Assembly (NCBI RefSeq): GCF_003702045.1
Contig: NZ_RBTP01000042.1
Location: forward strand, 62,001-126,000
Source of the DNA: Pseudomonas viridiflava
GTDB lineage: Bacteria > Pseudomonadota > Gammaproteobacteria > Pseudomonadales > Pseudomonadaceae
DNA: 64,000 nucleotides
Direction: 5' to 3'
Numbering within the stretch: the stretch's first letter is position 1; every line of letters starts with the position of its first letter. Positions 10,268 to 19,692 of the stretch are shown here, piece after piece. The position numbers and the translations under genes are program-made. The notes under the pieces were generated by a model. That model saw only the letters and a list, made by a program, of their open reading frames with translations, had not been told where the DNA came from and did not search any database.

Positions 10268-10738
10268 ATGACTGATATCAACAAAGAAACGATCTCTATC
10301 CTGAATGACCTGATCGAAACCAGCATCGATGGCGAAGAGGGCTTCAAGACCAGCGCAGAAAATGCGAAAAGCCCACAGGTAAAATCGTTCCTTGCACGTC
10401 GCTCGACCGAAGTTGGCGCGGCAGTGCGTGAACTTCAGCAGCACGTGCAACAACTGGGCGGGAAGCCGGAAGATTCGTCCAGCGTATCGGCTGACCTGCA
10501 CCAGGCATGGGTCAAACTGAAAACCGCTTTCACCAGCAGCGACGACAAGGCTGTTCTGGAAGAAGTAGAGCGCGGCGAAGACGTTGCCAAGAAAGCCTAT
10601 AGCAAGGCGCTGGAGAAGTCCCGCGAGAAGGGCGTCTCCCCGGCTGTGATCGCTGTGATCGAAAAGCAGTATCAGGGCGTTCTGAAGAACCACGACGAAG
10701 TCAAAGCCCTTCGTGACGCAGCCCGCGCAGCCTCGTAA
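10268..10738 (+). CDS. PA2169-family four-helix-bundle protein (DUF2383)
   Basis: A 156-residue, highly charged, helical protein without membrane or signal segments. The N-terminal ETISILNDLIETSIDGEEGFKTSAENAK and the spacing of helices match the DUF2383 family, which is ferritin-like in fold; function is not established. AGGA lies 10 bp before the ATG. It is a single-gene unit ended by a strong terminator. A possible -24/-12 promoter lies upstream. Confidence 0.82.
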   Translation: MTDINKETISILNDLIETSIDGEEGFKTSAENAKSPQVKSFLARRSTEVGAAVRELQQHVQQLGGKPEDSSSVSADLHQAWVKLKTAFTSSDDKAVLEEVERGEDVAKKAYSKALEKSREKGVSPAVIAVIEKQYQGVLKNHDEVKALRDAARAAS

Positions 10739-10760
10739 TTCGATAGCTTAGCGGTCCTGA

Positions 10761-10789
10761 AAAAACGCCAGCCCGTCTGGCGTTTTTTT
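10761..10789. terminator. Bidirectional Rho-independent terminator
   Basis: Stem ACGCCAG / CTGGCGT with a 5-nt loop, preceded by a run of A and followed by seven T. It can serve both the DUF2383 gene (plus strand) and the converging diguanylate cyclase gene (minus strand). Confidence 0.92.
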
Positions 10790-10830
10790 ATGCCTGCACG
10801 TTTTGTATCGCTGTCTCGACAGGCAAACCC

Positions 10831-12351
10831 TCAGGCCTGTTGAACCGTACCCATTGCCGTAACACGCAACTCTACGCGGTTACGCCCGTTGTTCTTGGCT
10901 TGATAGAGGGCCTTGTCGGCAACGCCGAAAAACGCGGTCAGCTTGTCACCCGACTGAACCCTCTGTGAGGCGACGCCAATACTCACCGTGACGGGCTGTT
11001 CATCGCCGGCAAAGGGCGGTATCGATTCGATGGCCTTTCGCAGGTTTTCAGCCAGACTCATCGCGCCTTTACTGTCGGTCTCCGGCAGCACCACGACGAA
11101 CTCCTCACCGCCGTAGCGTGCAGCCAGATCCCCCGGCCGCCGAATATTGGCTGCAACGGTCTGCGCCACCTTGCGCAGTGCCTGATCGCCGCCCTGATGC
11201 CCGTGCCGTTCGTTGAACGCTTTGAAGTGGTCAACATCGATCATCAACAATGACAGCGGTTTACCCGAACGCTGCGCGCGCGCCCATTCGATTTCCATCG
11301 TCGTATCGAGCTGGCGTCGGTTGTCCAGGCCGGTGAGGCCGTCGGTTGCGGCCAGGCAGGCCAGTTTGTCTTCGGCACGGTGGCGCCTGCGCAATTCGCG
11401 ACACAGCAAACCGGTCAGCCAAAGAATGCCGAGGCAGAGCACGCTGGTTGCCGAACCCACCAGCCAGGCGTTGCGTTGCCAGACCGCAAATACTTCTTCT
11501 TCGGCCTGGCCGACCACGACGAGCAATGGCAGGTTTCCAACGCGCGAAAAAGTATAAAGGCGGACGGCGTTCAACTGCGTCGACCAAGCCAGAAAGCTGC
11601 CTTCGCCTTCCCTCAACATGCGTTGAAAATTGACGGTATGGCTGTAATCCCTGCCCACCAGCTCTTCACCCTCTTTGTCGGGATAGCGCACGATGAGAAT
11701 GCCGTGAGTGTTGATCAAGTTGATGCTGCTGTCTTTGCCCAGTTTCTGGCTCATGAACAACTGTTTGAAATACACCAGGCGCATCGCCGCACTCGCAATA
11801 CCGCGAAACTCGCCATTGGGCCCTGACAGGCGTCGGCTGAAGCTGATGCACCAGTCCTTGTAACCCCAACGGGTTTTATAGGGCGCACTGACGTGTAATT
11901 CCAGAGAAGGATCGTTCGCGTGTTCTTTGAAATAAGAACGGTCGGAAAAGTTATCGTTGCGCGGCATCACCGATAAGGAGTCCGCTACTATCCCCCCTCC
12001 GTTGTCGAGCAGCACCAGATCACCTTTGTAGGGCGCTGCAGTGGAGCGGTCGAACAGTACCAGTTGACGCAACTCAGGCGACAGACCCTTCAGGTCAGGG
12101 CGCTGCCAGGCTTTTATCATGCCTTGCAGGGAAGAATCATAGAGCTCTGCATTGCGCATCACGTCGGCGTCGATCAACTGCACCATATTGGATGCCGTAC
12201 GGGCGGCTGACAGCGCGGTGTCGGTGCGTTCGCGAACGAGCAATGACGCGACGATGGCCAGAATCGAAATGACCGACAGCGAACTGCCGAAAATAAGCAT
12301 GAGCTCTGGTCGGGACCAAGAGGCGGAGTGGGTGGATGCAGACCACATCAT
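10831..12351 (-). CDS. Membrane diguanylate cyclase with periplasmic Cache-type sensor
   Basis: Predicted to make cyclic di-GMP from GTP in response to a periplasmic signal. The 506-residue protein has a membrane segment at about 19-38, a periplasmic dCache-like domain (about 45-290), a second membrane segment at about 297-317, and a C-terminal GGDEF domain. The catalytic motif GGEEF is at 414-418 and the product-inhibition I-site RPGD at 405-408, exactly five residues before it, so it should be active and feedback-regulated. No EAL domain. Single gene convergent with the DUF2383 gene. Confidence 0.92.
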   Translation of the reverse strand: MMWSASTHSASWSRPELMLIFGSSLSVISILAIVASLLVRERTDTALSAARTASNMVQLIDADVMRNAELYDSSLQGMIKAWQRPDLKGLSPELRQLVLFDRSTAAPYKGDLVLLDNGGGIVADSLSVMPRNDNFSDRSYFKEHANDPSLELHVSAPYKTRWGYKDWCISFSRRLSGPNGEFRGIASAAMRLVYFKQLFMSQKLGKDSSINLINTHGILIVRYPDKEGEELVGRDYSHTVNFQRMLREGEGSFLAWSTQLNAVRLYTFSRVGNLPLLVVVGQAEEEVFAVWQRNAWLVGSATSVLCLGILWLTGLLCRELRRRHRAEDKLACLAATDGLTGLDNRRQLDTTMEIEWARAQRSGKPLSLLMIDVDHFKAFNERHGHQGGDQALRKVAQTVAANIRRPGDLAARYGGEEFVVVLPETDSKGAMSLAENLRKAIESIPPFAGDEQPVTVSIGVASQRVQSGDKLTAFFGVADKALYQAKNNGRNRVELRVTAMGTVQQA

Positions 12352-12549
12352 CGGGTACTACCTGCAAACGAACGGTTCTTGATAATTGATTGGGCTAATT
12401 AACTTTTTAGGGTGTTGTGATCGGCGCATATATAACACGCCTGTCGCGGGCTTAATAAGAGCGTCCGGGGAATAAAGAATGTTTTTTTATATGAAATGCA
12501 AAGCGTCAAATAGTAAGCGTCAATAATAGACCCTTGTTCTCTGAATGGC

Positions 12550-13914
12550 TCAGCGGGGAAGAGTGATGCCGAAGGTATTGATGCCCTGTTCGCTATTCAC
12601 AAATACCGAGCCGCCATGCATCAGGGCAATGGCTTTGACGATGGCCAGCCCCAGGCCATGATTGGCGCCGCTGTTGCTACGCGATGCATCGACCCGATAA
12701 AAGCGCTCGAACAGTCGGGGCAGATGCTCTTGCGCAATGGGCGCCCCCGGGTTGGCGACGCCGATAGTGACGTGATCCTCCAGCGACCGGATATTCACCT
12801 GAATGTATTCGCCTGCCTCGGTGTGCTGCACGGCGTTATGTAACAGGTTGATCAATGCGCGGCGCAGATGAGCCTTTTCAATCGGTACGCTGGCGTCACC
12901 TTCGACCTGTACCTGAACCTGTGCGTCTTCCAGTATGAAATCCAGATAATCCAGCGTGGTGGCGACTTCTTCGGCCAGCGACGCGTGAGTCAGCTCTTGA
13001 GCCTTGGTTCCCTGATCGGCACTGGCCAGAAACAGCATGTCATTGATGATGGAGCGCAGGCGTTCCAGCTCTTCGAGGTTGGATTGCAGCACCTCGAAAT
13101 AGTGTTCGGCGGAACGGCCTCGGGTCAGGGCGACCTGGGTCTGGCCGATCAGGTTGGTCAGGGGCGAGCGCAGTTCGTGGGCGACATCGGCGTTGAACGA
13201 TTCCAGCCGCGAATACGCCTGCTCGACGCGCTCCAGTGTCGAGTTGAACGAGGCCACGAACTGTTCCAGCTCCGGCGGCAGTGGCGACAATTGCAGACGT
13301 CCGGAAAGCCGTGGCGGGGCGAGCTTCTGGACTTCGAGCGACAGACTCCTCAACGGCCGCAGACCAATGCGCGCAACCCAGTAGCCCAGCGCCGAAGCCA
13401 ACAAAATGCCCAGTGCCGCAAAGCCGACCAGCGCCACCAGCAGCGCATGCTGGGTGTGCCAGAACGTTTCGGTGTCGATGGCGGTGAGAAAACGCAGGGC
13501 AGGGCGCTGATCCTTCGGCGCGAACTCGCTGACCAGAACTTTGAACGCAAACGGATGATCGACCAGTTTCAGGTCGTGCATGCCCAGAGGGCCTTGAGCG
13601 AACGTGCGAATGTCCGCGTCGGGTTGGCCAAATTCGTAGGCGGGATCGTCACTCACGACCCAAAACCGCAGGCGTTTGTCTTCCTCGCTGAGCAAGGTGA
13701 GCTTGGTCTTGATCTTGGTCCAGTGTTCCGGTGTGCCGTAACGATTGACCGCCGATTCCAGCACGCTGTAACGCGCGTCCACTTCAGCGCGCGGCAGCAG
13801 GTCCAGGCTCCTGTCGACTTGCAGGTACAGCGCCCAGCCGATCAGCAGAAAGACGCCCAGCGCGACGAGCGCAAACAGGCCGCCCAGGCGCAGGGCAATC
13901 GAATCAATCCGCAC
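12550..13914 (-). CDS. Two-component sensor histidine kinase (heavy-metal-sensor-like)
   Basis: Partner kinase of the response regulator encoded just upstream. I place the start at a GTG at 13914, giving 454 residues (RIDSIALRLGG...), because it overlaps the regulator stop by 11 bp and the next ATG would remove the first membrane helix. Order: membrane helix 11-31, periplasmic domain, helix 157-178, HAMP, HisKA with phospho-acceptor His246 in VAHELRSPL, and HATPase with NLLHNAVQHT and GLGLAIVKAI. It resembles the CusS/CopS/IrlS group, but the inducer cannot be read from sequence. Confidence 0.88.
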   Translation of the reverse strand: MRIDSIALRLGGLFALVALGVFLLIGWALYLQVDRSLDLLPRAEVDARYSVLESAVNRYGTPEHWTKIKTKLTLLSEEDKRLRFWVVSDDPAYEFGQPDADIRTFAQGPLGMHDLKLVDHPFAFKVLVSEFAPKDQRPALRFLTAIDTETFWHTQHALLVALVGFAALGILLASALGYWVARIGLRPLRSLSLEVQKLAPPRLSGRLQLSPLPPELEQFVASFNSTLERVEQAYSRLESFNADVAHELRSPLTNLIGQTQVALTRGRSAEHYFEVLQSNLEELERLRSIINDMLFLASADQGTKAQELTHASLAEEVATTLDYLDFILEDAQVQVQVEGDASVPIEKAHLRRALINLLHNAVQHTEAGEYIQVNIRSLEDHVTIGVANPGAPIAQEHLPRLFERFYRVDASRSNSGANHGLGLAIVKAIALMHGGSVFVNSEQGINTFGITLPR

Positions 13915-14581
13915 GGCGGCTCTCCAGCACGTAGCCCATGCCGCGGATGGTGTGCAGCAACTTCTGCTCGTGCGGGCCATCGAGTTTGGCGCGCAGGCGT
14001 TTGATCGCGACTTCGACCACATTGGTGTCGCTGTCAAAGTTGATGTCCCAGACCATCTCGGCAATGGCGGTCTTGGACAGAATGTCCCCTTGGCGTCGTG
14101 CCAGCACGCTCAGCAGGGAAAACTCCTTGGCGGTCAGTTCCAGACGTGTACCGGCGCGGGTAGCCTTGCGGCTGATCAGGTCGATCCATAAGTCGGCGAT
14201 GCTGATTTGCACAGGCTCATGACCGCCACTGCGTCGGGTCAGCGCCTGCAGGCGCGCCACCAGTTCAAGAAACGAGAACGGCTTGCCCAGATAATCGTCG
14301 GCGCCTTCACGCAGCCCACGAACGCGGTCGTCGACCTGCTCGCGGGCAGTGAGCATGATCACCGGCGTCTGCTTGCGTGCCCGCAAGGCACGCAATACGC
14401 CGAAGCCGTCGAGACCCGGCAGCATGACGTCAAGCACCATGACCGCATAATCGTTTTCCAGGCCCAGGTGCAGCCCTTCGATGCCGTCGCGGGCCACGTC
14501 CACGGCGTAACCCTGTTCGGTGAGGCCGCGCCGCAGGTAATCCGCAGTTTTTTCTTCGTCTTCTATGATCAGCACGCGCAT
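13904..14581 (-). CDS. OmpR-family response regulator
   Basis: DNA-binding regulator of 225 residues: receiver domain (1-115) with acidic pocket EDEE near the start, phospho-acceptor Asp51 in VLDVMLPGLDGF and conserved Lys in LGKPF; C-terminal winged helix (about 125-220) ending in VIRGMGYVLE-type motif (TIRGMGYVLE). Closest in style to CusR/CopR/IrlR. It is encoded 10 bp after the RND transporter and overlaps the kinase, so it is likely autoregulated with the pump. Confidence 0.9.
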   Translation of the reverse strand: MRVLIIEDEEKTADYLRRGLTEQGYAVDVARDGIEGLHLGLENDYAVMVLDVMLPGLDGFGVLRALRARKQTPVIMLTAREQVDDRVRGLREGADDYLGKPFSFLELVARLQALTRRSGGHEPVQISIADLWIDLISRKATRAGTRLELTAKEFSLLSVLARRQGDILSKTAIAEMVWDINFDSDTNVVEVAIKRLRAKLDGPHEQKLLHTIRGMGYVLESRRAD

Positions 14582-14591
14582 GAAGCGACTC

Positions 14592-17500
14592 TCACTCTTG
14601 AATGGCCAGCGCCGGCGCAGGCGCTGGACGACGCTTGTGGAACAGCCGCTCCAGTTGCAGGTAAATGACCGGTGTCGTAAACAGCGTCAGCATCTGGCTG
14701 ACCAACAGACCGCCGACCACCGCGATACCCAAGGGTTGGCGCAGCTCTGCACCAACGCCGAAGCCCAGCATCAGTGGCAGCGCGCCCAGCAACGCCGCCA
14801 GGGTCGTCATGATGATGGGCCGGAAGCGTGTCACGCAGGCCTCGTATATCGCCTCCTGAGGCGTCAGCCCTTGCTCGCGTTGAGCTTGCAGTGCGAAGTC
14901 GACCAGCAGAATCCCGTTCTTCTTGACGATGCCGATCAGCAACACCACCCCGATCAAGGCCATGATCGAGAAGTCCTGGCCCATCATCCACAGCAACAAC
15001 AATGCGCCAATGCCGGCAGAGGGCAGTGTGGAGATGATGGTCAGCGGATGCACGAAGCTTTCGTACAGCACGCCCAGAATGATGTAGACAGCCACCAATG
15101 CGGCCAGAATCAGCCACGGCTGGTTGGCCAGGGAACTCTGGAACGCCTGTGCCGCGCCCTGGAAACTGCCGATGATCGAGGCCGGCATGCCGATCTCGGC
15201 TTTGGCCTCGTCCAGCATGCGCACCGCATCGCCGAGGGCAACCCCGGAGGCCAGGTTGAACGACAGGTTGGCTGCGGGAAACATGCCGTCGTGGCTGATC
15301 GACAAGGGGCCCATTTGCGGCGCGCCCACCTTGGCCAATGCCGACAACGGCACCATTTCGTTGGTCAGGGGCGAGCGCAGGTAGAAATACGCCAGGCTTT
15401 CGGCCTTGCCGCGCTGTTGGGCGTCGAGTTCCAGGATCACTTTGTACTGGTTGACCTCGGTCTGGTACTCGCTGATCTGGCGCTGGCCGAACGCGTCATA
15501 CAGGGCTTGATCCACGTCTGCCGTGGTCAACCCGAAGCGGGCCGCTGCGCTGCGATCAATGTCGATATGCGTCACGCTGCCGCCCAATTGCAGGTCGTTG
15601 GACAGGTCACGGAAGGCCGGGTTTTCACGCAGCTTTTCGGTCAGGCGCTGGGTCCAGGTGTTGAGTAACGGCCCGTCGTTGCTCTTGAGTACGTACTGGT
15701 ACTGGCTGCGGCTGGGGCCGGAACTGAGGTTGATATCTTGACCGGCGCGCAGGTACAGGACGATGCCCGGCACTTTGGCCAGTTTGGGGCGCAGGCGGTC
15801 GATGAATTCGCTGACCGACACATCGCGTTCGGATCGCGGCTTGAGCGAAATCCAGAATCGGCCATTGGCGATGGTCTGGTTGCTGCCCGACACGCCGACC
15901 GAATGGGAGAACGCCAGTACGGCGGGGTCGGCACCGACGATCTTCGCCAGCGCCAAGTGTTTTTCCACCATGTCCGGGTAGGAGATGTCGGCAGCCGCCT
16001 CCGTGGTGCCCAGCGCGAACGCAGTATCTTGAACCGGGAAGAACCCTTTGGGGATGACGATGTAGCCCGCCACCGCAAGGCCGAGCGTCAGGCCGAAGAT
16101 GCCAAGCATGATGCGTTGATGCGCCAGCGCCTTACGCAGCCCTCTTTCGTAGGTGGCCAGCAAGCGCTCGCCGAAACCCGGTCGCGAATGCTGGGCGTGA
16201 GAAGGCGCACGCATGAACAGCGCTGCAAGGGTCGGGGCGAGGGTCAACGACACCACCACCGAAATCAGAATGGTCGCCGTGGCGGTCAGTGCGAACTCTT
16301 TGAAAAGTCGCCCGACCACGCCGCCCATGAACAGCAGGGGGATGAAGGCTGCAATCAGCGAGAAACTGATCGACACCACCGTGAAACCGATTTCCCCTGC
16401 GCCTTTGATGGCCGCTTCGCGCATCCCTTCTCCGGCCTCAAGGTGTCGATGGATGTTCTCGACCACCACAATGGCATCGTCCACCACAAAGCCCACCGCG
16501 ACCACGATCGCCACCAGCGTCAGGTTATTCAGGCTGAAGCCGAGCAGGTACATCACAGCGAAGCTGGCAATCAGCGACACCCCCAGCACGGCGCTGACGA
16601 TCAGCGTCGCTGACAGTTGGCGCAGGAACAGCGCCATGACCGCGACCACCAATAGCACGGCAATCAGCAGGGTCAGTTCCACTTCATGCAGCGAGGCACG
16701 GATGGTGCGGGTCCGGTCGTTGAGCACCGACACATCGACAGCGGCGGGGAGCATTTCCTGTAAGCGCGGCAACTCGCGCTGGATGCGGTCCACGGTTTCG
16801 ACAATGTTGGCGCCGGGCTGGCGAAAGATGGCGATGTTCACGCCTTGCTGGTCACCGGACCAGGCTTTCACGTAGGCGTTTTCCGAACCGTTGACGACCC
16901 GCGCCACATCGCTGAGGTGCACAGGTGCGCCATCCTTGTAGGAAACGATCAGCTTTGCGTAATCCTGCGGCTTGAACAACTGATCGTTGGACGACAGCGT
17001 CGAGATGCTGTCTTTGCCATACAACGCGCCCTTGGCCAGATTGAGGCTGGTTTGTTGCACGGCCTGGCGAATGTCGGCCAGCGTCAGGCCCAACGCAGCC
17101 AGTTTCTCGGGAGCGGCCTGCACGCGGATTGCCGGACGCTGCTGGCCTGTGATGAACACCTGCCCGACGCCTTCGACCTGACTGAGTTGCCGCGCCAGAA
17201 TGGTTTCGGTGACATCGCTCAGTTCAGTGCCCGGCATCAGGCTGGAACTGACGCTGAGGATCAATACCGGGCTGTCGGCTGGGTTGACCTTGCGCCAGGT
17301 CGGCAAGTTGGGCATGTCGGCGGGCAAACGTCCGGCAGCGGTGTTGATCGCGGCCTGGACTTCCTGCGCAGCCGTGTCGATGCTTTTGTTAAGGGTGAAT
17401 TGCAGGGTCAGGTTGGTCGATCCCAAGGCGCTGCTGGACGTCATTTGCGTCATGCCCGGTATGGCGCTGAACTGCACTTCAAGGGGCGTGGCGACAGAGG

Positions 17501-17693
17501 AGGCCATTGTTTCCGGGCTCGCCCCCGGCAGTTGGGCGCTGACCTGGATAGTGGGAAATTCCGCCTCCGGCAACGGTGCGACGGGCAGGCGCGGAAAGGC
17601 AATGACGCCCAGCAACACCAGGGCAAACGTCAGCAGCAACGTGGCGACCGGGTGACCGATACACCAGGCCGATACGGAGCCTCTGCCATTCAT
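14592..17693 (-). CDS. RND multidrug efflux transporter, HAE-1 family (MdtC/MuxC-like)
   Basis: Inner-membrane proton-driven drug exporter of 1033 residues, the family's normal size. The N-terminal segment up to PLPEAEFPTIQVSAQLPGAS, the twin aspartates 405-406 in VGFVVDDAIVVVENI (proton relay of transmembrane helix 4), and a duplicated periplasmic-loop arrangement identify an HAE-1 pump closer to MdtB/MdtC than to AcrB or to the metal pump CusA. It overlaps the fusion-protein gene by 4 bp. No outer-membrane channel gene follows, so the pump must borrow one. Confidence 0.92.
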   Translation of the reverse strand: MNGRGSVSAWCIGHPVATLLLTFALVLLGVIAFPRLPVAPLPEAEFPTIQVSAQLPGASPETMASSVATPLEVQFSAIPGMTQMTSSSALGSTNLTLQFTLNKSIDTAAQEVQAAINTAAGRLPADMPNLPTWRKVNPADSPVLILSVSSSLMPGTELSDVTETILARQLSQVEGVGQVFITGQQRPAIRVQAAPEKLAALGLTLADIRQAVQQTSLNLAKGALYGKDSISTLSSNDQLFKPQDYAKLIVSYKDGAPVHLSDVARVVNGSENAYVKAWSGDQQGVNIAIFRQPGANIVETVDRIQRELPRLQEMLPAAVDVSVLNDRTRTIRASLHEVELTLLIAVLLVVAVMALFLRQLSATLIVSAVLGVSLIASFAVMYLLGFSLNNLTLVAIVVAVGFVVDDAIVVVENIHRHLEAGEGMREAAIKGAGEIGFTVVSISFSLIAAFIPLLFMGGVVGRLFKEFALTATATILISVVVSLTLAPTLAALFMRAPSHAQHSRPGFGERLLATYERGLRKALAHQRIMLGIFGLTLGLAVAGYIVIPKGFFPVQDTAFALGTTEAAADISYPDMVEKHLALAKIVGADPAVLAFSHSVGVSGSNQTIANGRFWISLKPRSERDVSVSEFIDRLRPKLAKVPGIVLYLRAGQDINLSSGPSRSQYQYVLKSNDGPLLNTWTQRLTEKLRENPAFRDLSNDLQLGGSVTHIDIDRSAAARFGLTTADVDQALYDAFGQRQISEYQTEVNQYKVILELDAQQRGKAESLAYFYLRSPLTNEMVPLSALAKVGAPQMGPLSISHDGMFPAANLSFNLASGVALGDAVRMLDEAKAEIGMPASIIGSFQGAAQAFQSSLANQPWLILAALVAVYIILGVLYESFVHPLTIISTLPSAGIGALLLLWMMGQDFSIMALIGVVLLIGIVKKNGILLVDFALQAQREQGLTPQEAIYEACVTRFRPIIMTTLAALLGALPLMLGFGVGAELRQPLGIAVVGGLLVSQMLTLFTTPVIYLQLERLFHKRRPAPAPALAIQE

Positions 17694-18856
17694 AGCGGGC
17701 GCTCCACCTGAGCTGTGCGGTCGTCTTCGGCGTGTCCGTTCACCACTTCGATCGACGTCCCGGGCCTCAGGCGCGACTGACCGTCACTGACCAGGACATC
17801 GCCTGCCTGTGGCCCGCTGATAAGGATCTGATCGCTGTCCTGATAAAGCACTTTGACCGGCACTGTCTCGACCTTCTTGTCGGCAGTGACCCGGTAGACG
17901 AAATGCTGGTCCAGGCCGCGCTGTACCACCTGCGGGGCGACCGTGAGCGAGTCCCGCTCGATACCGGTCAGGATTTTCACCGTGACCAGTTGCCCCGGCC
18001 ACAACCGCTCGCCGGGGTTTTTGAACTGCGCCTTGGCGCGAATCGTCCCGGTGGCAGCCGATACCTGATTGTCGATCAATGACAGTGTGCCTTCGCCTAG
18101 CAGCAGACCGTTGGCTGCGCTGTCACCCTGATAGGCTTTGACCACCGCGCCAGTACTGCCGGCGATCAGCTGTTGAAGGGTAGGCAGCATCTGTTGCGGC
18201 AGCGAGAACTCCACTGAGATCGGATCGATCTGGGTGACGGAAAACAGCCCGGCGGCGTCCGTCACGCGCATGAAGTTGCCCTCATCGACATTGCGAATGC
18301 CGACCCGGCCGCTCACCGGCGAGCGAATCTGAGTATGAGAAAGCTGGACCTGTGCGGCATTGATGCTCGCCTCGTTGCCCTGCGCCGTTGCGCTCAGTTG
18401 TCGGACCAGGGCCTGCTGCTGGTCGTAGGTCTGTTTGGAGATGCCGTTGTCTTCGGTGAGCTGGCGATAGCGTTTGAGGTCGAGCCGGGCAACGTCCAGT
18501 TGAGCCTTGCTCTGGGCCAGTTGTGCCCGGGCCTGCTCCAGCGAAGCACGGATCGAACGGTCATCCAGCGTCGCCAGTAACTCTCCGGCCTTGACCTGCT
18601 GGCCTTCCTTGACCAGCACTTTGGTCAGCACCCCGTCTACCTGAGGTCGGATCACCACGCTCTGCAGCGACAGCACCGAACCGATACCGGTCACGAAACG
18701 TGGTACATCTGCGGCCTGCACGGTCACTACCTTGACCGGCACTGGCACAGGCGCGCGTTTCGGCGCACTCGCAGGGCGCATGAGGCTCCAGCTGACAATC
18801 CCTACGAGGGCTGCAAGGATCAAGACAGCAGTGACAGCGACGGTCGGTTTACGCAT
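17690..18856 (-). CDS. RND efflux membrane fusion protein (MdtA-like)
   Basis: Periplasmic adaptor of 388 residues linking the RND pump to an outer-membrane channel. It has an N-terminal membrane anchor (about 6-27), a lipoyl domain split as VVIRPQVDGVLTKVLVKEGQQVKAGELLATLDD and IRSPVSGRVGIRNVDEGNFM, an intervening coiled-coil hairpin (about 100-165, rich in Ala/Gln/Leu), and a beta-barrel. First gene of the operon pump adaptor - transporter - response regulator - kinase. Confidence 0.92.
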   Translation of the reverse strand: MRKPTVAVTAVLILAALVGIVSWSLMRPASAPKRAPVPVPVKVVTVQAADVPRFVTGIGSVLSLQSVVIRPQVDGVLTKVLVKEGQQVKAGELLATLDDRSIRASLEQARAQLAQSKAQLDVARLDLKRYRQLTEDNGISKQTYDQQQALVRQLSATAQGNEASINAAQVQLSHTQIRSPVSGRVGIRNVDEGNFMRVTDAAGLFSVTQIDPISVEFSLPQQMLPTLQQLIAGSTGAVVKAYQGDSAANGLLLGEGTLSLIDNQVSAATGTIRAKAQFKNPGERLWPGQLVTVKILTGIERDSLTVAPQVVQRGLDQHFVYRVTADKKVETVPVKVLYQDSDQILISGPQAGDVLVSDGQSRLRPGTSIEVVNGHAEDDRTAQVERPL

Positions 18857-18947
18857 GCGGAGAAGACGCCGGAAGAGTCAGAGTGAAGGCAACAGGTTTC
18901 ATGACTCCTTATAGCGTGCAAACACGGTCAGCAGAGTGACTTTCAGC

Positions 18948-18964
18948 TGTCAGGATTGTCAGGA
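18948..18964. promoter_or_regulatory. Direct repeat in pump promoter region
   Basis: Two TGTCAGGA copies 9 bp apart (TCCTGACA read on the minus strand) lie 92 bp upstream of the fusion-protein start. Direct repeats of this type are typical of OmpR-family regulator sites, so the operon's own regulator is a candidate. Confidence 0.35.
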
Positions 18965-19036
18965 AGCGTCGATCAAGAAATCCCGTACCGGGACGATATA
19001 ACGGTAGAGGGGGATGACGTATTGGATAATGAGCGA

Positions 19037-19077
19037 GTCCTAGGACAATTCCTACCACTTCCTGACGTCGCTTCCTA
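19037..19077 (+). promoter_or_regulatory. Fimbrial upstream element, copy 1
   Basis: Contains the palindrome TAGGACAATTCCTA (19041-19054), which resembles an RcsB-type box, followed by TTCCT at 19059 and TTCCT at 19072 (8-bp spacer). The same layout recurs at 19693-19727 upstream of the second pilin gene. It ends 56 bp before the first pilin start. Confidence 0.5.
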
Positions 19078-19133
19078 ATAACAGATTCCCCCTCGACTTA
19101 ACGGTTATTAAGCGTTCATCAGTGGGGTGTGGC

Positions 19134-19511
19134 ATGAGCAGTAATACGTCAGTCGGCAATAGCGTTCTGCATGTTTTGGCCACGCCTTCCAGAGTGGCAG
19201 CGGCCGTGTTTATTCCACTCTTAATGATCTCGACACTGTCGCTGGCGCGAGACGGTGTGTTGAGTTTTCATGGAAGTGTCGTTAATGCGAGTTGTGAAGT
19301 ATCGACGTCCACATCGATGTCCTCTGGACAGTCATTAACCGTTGCGCCGGGTGTCGTGATTCAGATCACTGCACTGAAAGATGCCTGTGGCGGTGAAACA
19401 ACGCCTTTCGTCGCCAACTATCGAGCATTGTCATCGTCACCCGCTTCACTGACAGCCGAACGTACGATCATCACTGCACGTTCCGGTGTCGTCACACTCA
19501 CGTATCAATAA
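19134..19511 (+). CDS. Small fimbrial subunit-like protein
   Basis: A 125-residue secreted protein: hydrophobic segment at about 20-40 that can serve as a signal peptide, then LSFHGSVVNASCEVST, the usual N-terminal strand and first cysteine of type 1-like pilins, a second cysteine in DACGG, and the C-terminal GVVTLTYQ typical of pilin ends. It is shorter than standard pilins (about 150-180). I prefer the ATG at 19134 over the GTG at 19122 because the GGGG ribosome-like site precedes it. First gene of the fimbrial locus but with a 342-bp gap before the next. Confidence 0.7.
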   Translation: MSSNTSVGNSVLHVLATPSRVAAAVFIPLLMISTLSLARDGVLSFHGSVVNASCEVSTSTSMSSGQSLTVAPGVVIQITALKDACGGETTPFVANYRALSSSPASLTAERTIITARSGVVTLTYQ

Positions 19512-19692
19512 CGTCTCTCATTTATCTTCTTTTCTTTCATTATCCGTCGCATCTGCCGGTGCGTCGGGTTATTGTCCGACAATACAGTATTGTGCCCACC
19601 TTCCTTTCCCAACACGTCAGCGCTCCATCAGCAGGCATTTGGTTGACGTATCCACTTGGTTAATGTCTGAATCCCCCTAAAAACGTGGCTTG

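Noticed and set aside
14565..17711. Long plus-strand frames opposite the RND transporter
   Set aside because: Gln/Arg/His-rich composition of antisense frames in GC-rich genes; the minus-strand pump is unmistakable.
19486..19680. Plus-strand ORF of 64 codons between the two pilin genes
   Set aside because: Composition is Ser/Pro-rich without signal or fold, no ribosome site, and it overlaps the shared element region.
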